A program made the position numbers and the translations under genes. The notes beneath the pieces were generated by a model. That model worked only from the letters and a program-made list of their open reading frames with translations, had not been told where the DNA came from and made no database searches. Of a stretch of 23,123 nucleotides of DNA, positions 14,139 through 21,372 are shown in pieces. The stretch comes from Paracoccaceae bacterium (GTDB lineage: Bacteria; Pseudomonadota; Alphaproteobacteria; Rhodobacterales; Rhodobacteraceae). Positions within the stretch are counted from its first letter, which is position 1. The number at the start of each line of letters is the position of its first letter. Location: assembly GCA_021767525.1 (NCBI GenBank), contig JAASTF010000013.1, positions 1-23,123 on the forward strand, given 5' to 3'.

Positions 14139-15014
14139 TTAGGGCGCGATCATCGTCACGCCGGGCATCTGGCTGATGCGGAACACGTCGTCATCGTAAA
14201 GCGCGGTCAGGCTATCGACCAGCTCTTCGGTCCAGCCGGGCAGGTCCAGCTCTTGCTCGATCTCGTCTTCGATGGCGAACTTGTCCAGGAACGCGGTGAT
14301 CACACGGCGTTTCTGGATTTCCGTCATGTTGGGGTGCTCTTTCAGGTAGGCGCGAAAGCGTTTCATGCCGGCCTGGCTCATGATTTCAGACAGCAGGTCG
14401 AACCCGCCGATGATCTTTTGCGCCGGGTCCAGCCCGGCCATGTCGCGGATCAGCTGCGCCCAGATCAGCGGCGTGTCCTCGTTGCACCAGACGGTGATCC
14501 CCAGCCCGGGCACATGAGCGTGGATGCGTCCGATCAACTCGGACCAGCGCAGATCGCGCGGGTCGGTGCCGTCGATGAAATCGTCAAACCGCATCTCCGG
14601 CGCGTCGGCATGAACGGCGGGCAGAAAGGTCGCCGGGTTGCGGATGGCCAGGAACAGTTCAAGCCGATCCTGGGCGAAAATGCGGGCCAGATGCGCCAGC
14701 TTGATCTCGGCACGGGGATAGAACACGCCCTTGGCCACCGCCAGCTTGGGCACGGAAAAGAAGTTGTCGTTCGACAGCAGCAGCCGCTTGGGGTGATCCT
14801 CGTCCAGGATCGCGTCCAGCAGGATGTCGCGAGCGTCGGGCGCCAGCGTGCCCTCGGACATCGCGTGCAGCGTGTCGCGCAGCAGCCGCCGATAGCGCGA
14901 TGGCCCCGGCACCGCGATGCCGCGCTGGCGAAAATCGTCGCGGTTGCGCAAAAGGCATTTGACCAACCTGTCCTCGTCGGTGTTATGCGCGCCTGCGTGA
15001 AGGACGACCTGCAT
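14139..15014 (-). CDS. Conserved protein with sulfotransferase-like N-terminus
   Basis: This 291-aa cytoplasmic protein begins MQVVLHAGAHNTDEDRLVK. The pattern resembles the first strand and loop of sulfotransferase-fold proteins (HxGxHKTGT), but the nucleotide-binding KTGT is replaced, so sulfotransfer from PAPS is doubtful. Other segments of note are NDNFFSVPK (about 82-90) and WCNEDTPLIWAQ in the middle. The frame is open far upstream, but that extension is antisense to the ABC permease gene and is rejected. The ATG at 15014 lacks a strong Shine-Dalgarno. It looks like a widespread Rhodobacteraceae hypothetical of unknown function. It is divergent from the permease gene across an 87-base gap. 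Confidence 0.75.
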   Translation of the reverse strand: MQVVLHAGAHNTDEDRLVKCLLRNRDDFRQRGIAVPGPSRYRRLLRDTLHAMSEGTLAPDARDILLDAILDEDHPKRLLLSNDNFFSVPKLAVAKGVFYPRAEIKLAHLARIFAQDRLELFLAIRNPATFLPAVHADAPEMRFDDFIDGTDPRDLRWSELIGRIHAHVPGLGITVWCNEDTPLIWAQLIRDMAGLDPAQKIIGGFDLLSEIMSQAGMKRFRAYLKEHPNMTEIQKRRVITAFLDKFAIEDEIEQELDLPGWTEELVDSLTALYDDDVFRISQMPGVTMIAP

Positions 15015-15101
15015 GCGGGTTTCCGGCTGTTTTGAACGTGACAAGGGCGCAATATACGCTCTTTTCTGGACAGTTAAACCGGTTTCGGGCAGAGGAGCGG
15101 T

Positions 15102-16760
15102 ATGAGCGAGGCAAGCACGATTTCCCCCCGCGCGCGGCGCATCATCCCCGGTGGCGGGCTGTGGTCGGTCGGGGCGCTGGTGATCGCCGTGGTGGTCATG
15201 GCGCCCATCGTCGCGGTGCTGGTCATCGCGTTGACCCCGCGCGAGAACATCTGGCCGCACCTGATCGCCACCACCTTGCCGCGCTACCTGTCGAATACCG
15301 CGATCCTGATGCTGGCGGTTGGCATTCTTTCGGGCATGGTGGGCACCGGCGCGGCCTGGTTGATCGCGCGCTATCGCTTTCCGTTCTCGCGCTGGCTGGA
15401 ATGGCTGTTGCTGCTGCCGCTGGCGATCCCGGCGTATATCGGCGCCTATGCGCTGGTCGATCTGCTGGAATATGCGGGCCCGGTGCAGACCGGCCTGCGC
15501 CAGCTGATGGGATGGCAAAGCGCGCGGGATTACTGGTTTCCCGAAATCCGTTCGATCGGGGCGGCGGTGATCGTGCTGACGGCGGCGCTTTATCCCTATG
15601 TCTACCTGCTGGGCCGCGCTGCGTTCCGCGAGCAATCGGGCGCCAGCGAAGAGGTCGCCATGAGCCTGGGCACCGGCGCCTGGGGCCGGTTCTGGCGCGT
15701 GGGTCTGCCCTTGGCGCGGCCGGCCATCGCCGCAGGCATGGCGATCGTGATGATGGAAACCGTCAACGATTTCGGCACGGTCGATTACTTCGCCGTGCAA
15801 ACCCTGACAACCGGCATCTTCAGCGTCTGGCTGGAAAGCAACAATGCCGGCGGCGCGGCGCAGATCGCCAGCGTCGTGCTGGTGCTGGTGATCCTGCTGG
15901 TCACGCTGGAAAAATACAGCCGCCGCCGCCTGCGCTTTTTCAACATGTCCGGCCGGCATCGCGCGGTGCCGCGCCAGGCGCTGACCGGGGCGGCCGGCTG
16001 GCTGGCCTTTACCGCCTGCGCGCTGCCCTTTGCCATCGGCTTTGTCCTGCCGGCGGGCGTCATCGGCAGCCACGCCCTGGCCAATGCCGAGCGTTGGGCC
16101 GACCCCGAGCTGATGGGGGCCCTGTGGAACACCCTGACCGTCTGCGGCATCGCCGCCGGGGTGACGGTGCTGGCGGGGGTGTTCATGGTCTACGGCGTGC
16201 GCCTGTCGGGCCGCAGCCTGCCGCGCGTGCTGCTGCCGCTGACGACGATCGGCTATGCCGCGCCCGGTGCGGTCTTGGGCGTGGGCATCCTGATCCCGCT
16301 GGCCTCGGTCGATCACGCGCTGGCCGACGGGGTCGAGGCGCTGACCGGCGTGGATATCGGCCTGGTTCTGACCGGATCGGCCTTTGCGCTGGTGCTGGCC
16401 TATGGCGTGCGGTTCTTTGCCATCGCCCAGGGCGCGGCGGATGCGGCGATGGGGCGCGTCTCGCCCAGCCTGCCGATGGCCGCGCGCAGCCTGGGCCGCA
16501 CCCAGGGCCAGGTGCTGGGGCAGGTCTATTACCCGCTTATTCGCGCCTCGGTCGGCTCTGCCCTGTTGCTGGTGTTCGTCGACTGCGTGAAAGAGCTGCC
16601 CGCCACGCTGCTGCTCCGGCCCTTCAACTTCGACACGCTGGCGACCCGCGTGCACGAACAGGCCAGCCTGGAAAACCTGGGCGACGCGGCACCGGCGGCG
16701 ATGCTGGTGATCGCGGTCGGGTTGGCGGCCGTGGGGCTGCTGGCGCGGGCCAATCGCTGA
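15102..16760 (+). CDS. Iron(III)-type ABC transporter permease, two fused permease domains (FbpB-like)
   Basis: This 552-aa inner-membrane protein has about twelve hydrophobic helices in two homologous halves. Each half carries an EAA-type cytoplasmic loop that contacts the ATPase: EEVAMSLGTGAWGRFWRVGLP (first half, from about 183) and MAARSLGRTQGQVLGQVYYP (second half, about 458-477). The fused form is typical of ferric-iron permeases FbpB/SfuB/FutB. TVNDFGTVDYFAV in the first half and FVDCVKELPATLLLRPFNFDTLA in the second are family landmarks. GAGGAG lies four bases before the ATG. No ATPase or binding-protein gene is adjacent, since the next feature is a tRNA, so partners must be encoded elsewhere. 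Ferric iron as substrate is inferred from family. Confidence 0.9.
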   Translation: MSEASTISPRARRIIPGGGLWSVGALVIAVVVMAPIVAVLVIALTPRENIWPHLIATTLPRYLSNTAILMLAVGILSGMVGTGAAWLIARYRFPFSRWLEWLLLLPLAIPAYIGAYALVDLLEYAGPVQTGLRQLMGWQSARDYWFPEIRSIGAAVIVLTAALYPYVYLLGRAAFREQSGASEEVAMSLGTGAWGRFWRVGLPLARPAIAAGMAIVMMETVNDFGTVDYFAVQTLTTGIFSVWLESNNAGGAAQIASVVLVLVILLVTLEKYSRRRLRFFNMSGRHRAVPRQALTGAAGWLAFTACALPFAIGFVLPAGVIGSHALANAERWADPELMGALWNTLTVCGIAAGVTVLAGVFMVYGVRLSGRSLPRVLLPLTTIGYAAPGAVLGVGILIPLASVDHALADGVEALTGVDIGLVLTGSAFALVLAYGVRFFAIAQGAADAAMGRVSPSLPMAARSLGRTQGQVLGQVYYPLIRASVGSALLLVFVDCVKELPATLLLRPFNFDTLATRVHEQASLENLGDAAPAAMLVIAVGLAAVGLLARANR

Positions 16761-16806
16761 AAACCCTCTTGCGCGGGCGCGCGGCTTTGCGTATCCCCGC
16801 GCTCGT

Positions 16807-16882
16807 GCCCCTATAGCTCAGCTGGTAGAGCAACTGATTTGTAATCAGTAGGTCCGCGGTTCGAGTCCGTGTGGGGGCACCA
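16807..16882 (+). tRNA. tRNA-Thr (anticodon UGU), CCA encoded
   Basis: The acceptor stem GCCCCTA (16807-16813) pairs with TGGGGGC (16872-16878), with one G-U pair. The anticodon stem ACTGA/TCAGT (16833-16837, 16845-16849) encloses TTTGTAA with anticodon TGT at 16840-16842. GGTTCGAGTCC gives the T loop. A73 and an encoded CCA end at 16882. Total length is 76 bases. Confidence 0.97.
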
Positions 16883-16914
16883 TTTCACCCGCAAGCGTGG
16901 CACCGCGCCCTGGA

Positions 16915-17700
16915 TCACGCCAACGTCACAAACACAGTGTTCCGGTTATGCAGCCTTCCAACGGCCTGGTAACCCATGCCCGGCAAAACCTCGTTCACCT
17001 TCGATGCGGTTTCGACGAATTCAAGTATCAAAACGGGTTTGCAACGGCGAATAGTTTCTCTTGCGCCAGCAAGCGCTTCGAGCTCGAACCCTTCAACATC
17101 CAGTTGGATGACCGATACATGGCGCTCTTTCGGCACGATCTCGTCGATTGCGACAAGTCGGACGTCTTCGGTGGCGCCGATACTGGTCTCTTTCCGGTTT
17201 CCCGCGCCGGAAATATGAGACAGCCCACCCAAATTGGTGCCATCTTCTGAACGCGTTACCAGTTCGGCGTTTCTTGAGCACTCACCGAGGCCCGCATTGA
17301 TCAACCGCACGTTTTCCAAGCGGTTCATTTGGATGGTCTTTGTTGCCAGATAGTGGTTTCTGGCGTTGGGCTCGAAACTCCACACAATACTACCGTCTCG
17401 AAGGCCTGCAGAGATTCCCGGCAGCATATCGCCGAAGAAGGCGCCGGCCTGGATCACGTCACCATTGCCGCACCTATTCTGGATGAAACGAACGACTTGA
17501 GGTTCATGCTCGCGCCCGCGCAAGACCAGGTTCACGGCTGGTCGATGCCGCATGTCCATATCGACGGCGTAAACGCCCATGGGTGTCGTTGCAGCATGGT
17601 GATCGTCGACGGGGTAATTCTGCAATTCCTCGCTTCGTGGATCGGATGCGTTCTTCGTATGGAAAAGTGCCTGATTTGTCGCAGATCGAGACGCTGCCAT
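16915..17700 (-). CDS. FkbM-family SAM-dependent methyltransferase, atypical base composition
   Basis: This 261-aa protein has the FkbM (Methyltransf_21) layout. SAM-binding motif I is GDVIQAGAFFGDML, where most relatives have DVGANxG. The next strand is VWSFEPN, and VIQLDVEGFELEALAGA is the family signature in the C-terminal half. The ATG at 17700 has GAGGGG upstream; the longer frame to 17850 has no support. Targets in the family are sugar or small-molecule hydroxyls, often in surface polysaccharide or secondary metabolite pathways. It lies just downstream of tRNA-Thr in opposite orientation. Its base composition is visibly lower in GC than its neighbours: a sampled 60-base stretch at 17221 has 32 G+C, against 39 at 18241. 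Horizontal acquisition is likely. Confidence 0.88.
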   Translation of the reverse strand: MAASRSATNQALFHTKNASDPRSEELQNYPVDDHHAATTPMGVYAVDMDMRHRPAVNLVLRGREHEPQVVRFIQNRCGNGDVIQAGAFFGDMLPGISAGLRDGSIVWSFEPNARNHYLATKTIQMNRLENVRLINAGLGECSRNAELVTRSEDGTNLGGLSHISGAGNRKETSIGATEDVRLVAIDEIVPKERHVSVIQLDVEGFELEALAGARETIRRCKPVLILEFVETASKVNEVLPGMGYQAVGRLHNRNTVFVTLA

Positions 17701-17989
17701 GATTCCCCTCTTTCGATAGTGCTGAGTTTCAGGATTCTCGCGTCGGTATATTGGCCGGAAGTTGGACACAAATCCAGATATTAGATCAGAGGCTTGTCTT
17801 TGGTGCAAAAAATGGATCGACCAAGGCGCTGACCAAGGGCACGGATTCACGTCGAAGCACCGATGCGCATCGCCAGATAACTGATCGCTTATTGCTCTGC
17901 GTTGCTGTTTGATGGCCTCGATGCAGCCATCTTTGCATTGGCATCCGCCTGCGATTGTCCCAATCTTCGTCAGATACTGGAGCGCGCCA

Positions 17990-19405
17990 ATGAGCCTCGA
18001 CCCCGACGATCCCGATGAGTTTCGCGCCGCGGCGCACAGGCTGCTCGATGCCTGCCTTGATCAATTCGAGGCCGCGCGCGACCGCCCCTGGCAGCCGGTG
18101 CCGGGGGATACAAGCGCGGGCTATGCGCTGGATCGCGGCCTGGGCGTGGGCGAGGCGGCACTGGCCCAACGCCTGGCGGACGAGGTGCTGCCCCACGGCA
18201 CCGGCAACACCCATCCGCGCTTTTTCGGCTGGGTGCATGGCACCGGGCTGGCCTCGGGGCTGATGTCGGAATTGGTGGCCGCCACGATGAACGCCAATCT
18301 GGGCGGGCGCGATCACGGCGCGGTGTATATCGAGCGCGCGGTGATCGACTGGGCGCGCGGTGTGTTCGGCTTTCCCGACACGGCCAGTGGCGTGTTGGTC
18401 ACCGGCACCAGCCAGGCGACGGTGATCGCGCTGGCCTGCGCGCGTCTGCGCGCGCTGGGGCCGGGGGTGCGCCAGCACGGGCAAGGCGCCGCGCGGCTGA
18501 CCACCTATGCCGGGGCGGGCGTCCATAACGCAACGAAAAAGGCGTTGGAATTGCTGGGGATCGGCGGCGGCAACCTGCGCTGCCTGCCTGAAACGCGGTC
18601 GGGTGTGGATATTCCGGCGATGCGCGCGGCCATCGCCGCCGACCGCGCGGATGGCGCGCAGCCGTTTGCCATCATCGGCAGCGCCGGCACGGTCGACCTG
18701 GGCCGGTTCGACGATCTGCACGCGCTGGCCGACCTGGCCCGGGACGAGGGGCTGTGGCTGCATGTCGACGGGGCATTCGGCGCTTGGACCCGGCTGGCGG
18801 GCACGCCTTGGGCCGGGTTGACCGACGGGATCGACCGCGCCGACAGCCTGGCCTGCGATTTCCACAAGTGGATGTATGTGCCCTATGAGTGCGGCATGGT
18901 GCTGGTGCGGGACGAGGCGGCCCACCGCGGCGCCTTTGCCGCGCGGCCGTCGTACCTGGCAGGGCAGGCGCGCGGGCTGGCCGGGGGCGAGCCGTGGTTT
19001 TGCGACTATGGCACGGACCTGTCGCGGGGCAATCGCGCGCTCAAGGTCTGGGCCGCGCTGGTGGCCTATGGCCCCGACAGGCTGGGCGCGGCGATTGCCG
19101 ACAATTGCGCCGGCGCGGCGCAGATGGGGGCACTGGTGTCGGACGATCCGCATATGGCGCTGCTGGCGCCGGTGGTGTCGAACCTGTGTGTCTTTACCGC
19201 CGATGCGCGGCTTGACGCGGGCGCACAATCGGCACTGAACATCCGCATCGCGCAAGACTTGCAACTGTCGGGCGCGGCGGTGTTTTCCACAGTCGCCATC
19301 GACGGCATCACCGCGCTGCGCGCCGCCATCACGAACCACCGCACAAGGCCAAAGGATGTCGCCCACGCCATCGCTGCCGTTGCCCGCGCCCGCGATGCGG
19401 GGTAA
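17990..19405 (+). CDS. Group II PLP-dependent amino acid decarboxylase family protein
   Basis: This 471-aa protein belongs to the aromatic-L-amino-acid/glutamate decarboxylase fold family. Motifs seen in order: NTHPRFFGWVHG near the N-terminus; TGTSQATV, the phosphate-binding region; YAGAGVHNATKKA with the His that stacks on PLP; HVDGAFGAW with the Asp that contacts the pyridine nitrogen; and DFHKWMYVPYECG with the Schiff-base lysine K293. The start at 17990 is preceded by TGGAGC. The frame upstream to 17909 has no Shine-Dalgarno. The substrate is not readable; aromatic amino acids, glutamate or an aspartate-like acid are possible. The sugar epimerase gene follows after 31 bases, so they may share a transcript, though a common pathway is not obvious. 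Confidence 0.88.
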   Translation: MSLDPDDPDEFRAAAHRLLDACLDQFEAARDRPWQPVPGDTSAGYALDRGLGVGEAALAQRLADEVLPHGTGNTHPRFFGWVHGTGLASGLMSELVAATMNANLGGRDHGAVYIERAVIDWARGVFGFPDTASGVLVTGTSQATVIALACARLRALGPGVRQHGQGAARLTTYAGAGVHNATKKALELLGIGGGNLRCLPETRSGVDIPAMRAAIAADRADGAQPFAIIGSAGTVDLGRFDDLHALADLARDEGLWLHVDGAFGAWTRLAGTPWAGLTDGIDRADSLACDFHKWMYVPYECGMVLVRDEAAHRGAFAARPSYLAGQARGLAGGEPWFCDYGTDLSRGNRALKVWAALVAYGPDRLGAAIADNCAGAAQMGALVSDDPHMALLAPVVSNLCVFTADARLDAGAQSALNIRIAQDLQLSGAAVFSTVAIDGITALRAAITNHRTRPKDVAHAIAAVARARDAG

Positions 19406-19436
19406 GCCCTTGGGCAGGCAGGCAAAGGGCGGCACC

Positions 19437-20450
19437 ATGCGCAAGGCGTTCATCACCGGCACGGCGGGCTTCATCGGCTATCACCTGGCGCAGGCGCTGC
19501 TGGACGAGGGCTGGCAGGTCGCGGGCTTCGACGGGATGACAGATTACTACGATGTTTCCCTGAAACAACGCCGCCATGCGATGCTGCGCCAGCACTCGCA
19601 TTTCACCGCGACCGAGGCGATGCTGGAAGACGACGCCGCATTGCAGGCCGCCGTCGATGCCGTCGCGCCGGACGTGATCGTGCACCTGGCCGCCCAGGCC
19701 GGCGTGCGCTACAGCCTGGAAAACCCGCGCGCCTATATCGATGCCAACGTGGTGGGCACCTTCAACGTGATGGAGGCCGCGCGGCGCCACGCGGTGGATC
19801 ACCTGCTGATGGCCTCGACCAGCTCGGTCTATGGTGCGAACACCGATATGCCCTATGCCGAAACGGACAAGGCCGACACGCAACTGACGATCTATGCCGC
19901 CACCAAAAAGGCGACCGAAGCGATGGGCCATGCCTATGCTCATCTTTATGGGCTGCCAACGACGATGTTTCGCTTTTTCACCGTTTACGGGCCCTGGGGA
20001 CGGCCTGACATGGCGCTTTTCAAATTCGTGCAGGCGATATTGCAGGGCCGGCCCATCGACATCTACAACCACGGCGAGATGTATCGCGATTTTACCTATA
20101 TCGACGATCTGGTGCGCGGCATCTGCCTGCTGATCGACGCGGTGCCCGAACGCCCCGACAGCCCGGACGCCATCGCGTCCGGCGACAGCCTGTCGTCCGT
20201 CGCGCCCTGGCGGGTCGTCAATATCGGCAATTCCGACAAGGTGCGTCTGCTGGATTTCGTCGATGCCATCGAGGATGTGCTGGGCGTGCCCGCCAAGCGC
20301 AACATGATGGAGATGCAAAAGGGCGACGTGCCGGCCACGTGGGCCGATGCGACGCTGTTACAGGATTTGACCGGATACCGCCCGCAAACCGACGTAAGGG
20401 ATGGCATCGCGCGTTTCGTCGCCTGGTATCGCGACTATTACCGCGTTTGA
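19437..20450 (+). CDS. NAD-dependent epimerase, probably UDP-glucuronate 4-epimerase
   Basis: This 337-aa extended short-chain dehydrogenase has the Rossmann loop GTAGFIG (residues 8-14), the catalytic serine in STSSVYG (about 127-133) and the Y153/K157 pair (YAATK). The segments QAGVRYSLENP and RFFTVYGPWGRPDMALFKF are typical of UDP-glucuronate epimerases of the LspL/CapI group, which make UDP-galacturonate for surface polysaccharide. Length is normal for the group. AAAGGG lies seven bases before the ATG. The longer frame from 19356 overlaps the decarboxylase end and is rejected. The FkbM methyltransferase nearby could act on the same polysaccharide, which is inference. Confidence 0.92.
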   Translation: MRKAFITGTAGFIGYHLAQALLDEGWQVAGFDGMTDYYDVSLKQRRHAMLRQHSHFTATEAMLEDDAALQAAVDAVAPDVIVHLAAQAGVRYSLENPRAYIDANVVGTFNVMEAARRHAVDHLLMASTSSVYGANTDMPYAETDKADTQLTIYAATKKATEAMGHAYAHLYGLPTTMFRFFTVYGPWGRPDMALFKFVQAILQGRPIDIYNHGEMYRDFTYIDDLVRGICLLIDAVPERPDSPDAIASGDSLSSVAPWRVVNIGNSDKVRLLDFVDAIEDVLGVPAKRNMMEMQKGDVPATWADATLLQDLTGYRPQTDVRDGIARFVAWYRDYYRV

Positions 20451-20515
20451 TCCATTTGATCCAAAGGCGCGCCTGCGGCGCCCACTATTATTTGCGCTCA
20501 GGCCGCGCAGGCCGT

Positions 20516-20560
20516 GGGGCTCTGCCCCACACCCCGGGATATTTATGGAGAGAGGAAACG
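20516..20560 (+). repeat. Interspersed repeat, left copy
   Basis: This copy has a small hairpin, GGGGC-TCT-GCCCC (20516-20528), followed by a 28-base core at 20532-20559 whose exact reverse complement is at 20675-20702. The arrangement of GGGGCTCTGCCCC followed by CCCCGGGATATTT is a short intergenic repeat that I recall from Rhodobacteraceae genomes. Confidence 0.85.
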
Positions 20561-20674
20561 ATTGTTTAAGGTTAATCGGGTTTTCTGTTTTCGCGGGACA
20601 GGCAGGGATGCCGATGACCGTGAGAGGGGAAGCGAAGAGCTTTCCGGCAAGGGGGTCGTTCGCGCGGCCCCCTT

Positions 20675-20736
20675 GTTTCCTCTCTCCATAAATATCCCGG
20701 GGGAGTCTGCCGCAGGCAGACGGGGGCAGAGCCCCC
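20675..20736 (-). repeat. Interspersed repeat, right copy with an extra hairpin
   Basis: The core at 20675-20702 is a perfect inverse of 20532-20559. It is followed by a 7-bp hairpin, GTCTGCC-GCA-GGCAGAC (20705-20721), absent from the left copy. The terminal hairpin GGGGGC-AGA-GCCCCC is at 20722-20736. The two copies face each other across about 115 bases. Confidence 0.85.
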
Positions 20737-20773
20737 AATCGGGCGGCGCGGGCGCAGCCCGCGGCGCAATACC

Positions 20774-21244
20774 TCAGACCCCGCTTTCCTTGACCGCTTG
20801 CATCGAAACATGGGTCGAGGTTGCGCCGACATGAGGCAGGGCCGAGATCACCTCACCCAGAACCTGCCGGTAGCTTTGGATATCCGCCGTCCGCACCTTG
20901 ATCAGGTAATCGAAGCTGCCGGCGATCATGTGGCATTCCTCGATCTCGGGCACTTGCATGACCGCCGCATTGAAGGCGCTCAACGCCTTTTCGGTCGTAT
21001 CGGTCAGCTTGACCTCGGCGAAGGCCACGTGGTTCAGACCCAGTTTCGCGGGATTCAGAACCGCGCGGAACCCTTGGATATAGCCCTGCTCCTGCAGCCG
21101 TTTCAGCCGCACCTGGGCGGGGCTTTTCGACAGGCCGACGCGGCGGGCCAGTTCGGCGATAGGCAGCCGCCCCTCGGCCGACAGCGTGCGCAGGATCTTG
21201 CGGTCAATCCGGTCAAGCGGGGCGGTTTCGGTGTTCCGGGGCAT
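20774..21244 (-). CDS. putR: Lrp/AsnC-family regulator, probably PutR
   Basis: This 156-aa protein has an N-terminal helix-turn-helix (LDRIDRKILRTLSAEGRLPIAELARRVGLS) and a C-terminal ligand-binding RAM domain, including MIAGSFDYLIKVRT. The length is typical of Lrp. The ATG at 21244 has AGGA six bases upstream; the frame extends to 21322 without a better start. It is divergent from putA over 128 bases. This pairing is known from Agrobacterium and Rhodobacter, where PutR activates putA in response to proline. The putA here lacks the DNA-binding domain found in the enterobacterial protein, which fits control by a separate regulator. Confidence 0.92.
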   Translation of the reverse strand: MPRNTETAPLDRIDRKILRTLSAEGRLPIAELARRVGLSKSPAQVRLKRLQEQGYIQGFRAVLNPAKLGLNHVAFAEVKLTDTTEKALSAFNAAVMQVPEIEECHMIAGSFDYLIKVRTADIQSYRQVLGEVISALPHVGATSTHVSMQAVKESGV

Positions 21245-21325
21245 CCATCGTCCTATGTAAAGCGGCGAAGAAAAGGCTAATCGACGTGACTGCGCCGTGC
21301 AACAGGATAATGTCTTGTTCAATCT

Positions 21326-21342
21326 TTGGTATCATTTACCAA
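21326..21342. promoter_or_regulatory. Palindrome in the putR-putA gap, candidate PutR site
   Basis: TTGGTA (21326-21331) and TACCAA (21337-21342) form a perfect inverted repeat around TCATT. It lies 30 bases before the putA start in an AT-rich stretch. A 15-17-bp palindrome with an AT-rich centre suits an Lrp-type dimer. Upstream, GATAAT at 21306-21311 could be a putA -10 element. Confidence 0.45.
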
Positions 21343-21372
21343 CGCCCGCCATTTTCCTGTCAGGAGGCCCCG

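Larger units (their letters stand above)
20451..20773. other. 323-base gap between the epimerase and putR, filled with inverted repeats
   Basis: No gene is supported here. The gap contains the pair of 28-bp inverted repeats listed separately, an 8-bp inverted repeat CAAGGGGG/CCCCCTTG at 20648-20675, and several GC hairpins. It lies between two convergent genes, so terminator function is plausible. Confidence 0.6.

Noticed and set aside
15015..16655. Upstream extension of the 291-aa conserved protein on the minus strand
   Set aside because: It is antisense to the ABC permease, with composition typical of shadow frames.
16883..17989. Possible attachment-site duplicate of the tRNA-Thr 3' end
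   Set aside because: I looked for a second copy of the tRNA 3' segment after the FkbM gene and saw none, so integration at the tRNA remains only suggested. No integrase is present.
17786..19474. 562-codon minus-strand frame
   Set aside because: It is antisense to the PLP decarboxylase, which has all key residues.
20514..20834. Small frames through the intergenic repeats
   Set aside because: They are created by the repeats themselves and appear on both strands. They have no consistent ribosome binding site or protein family.
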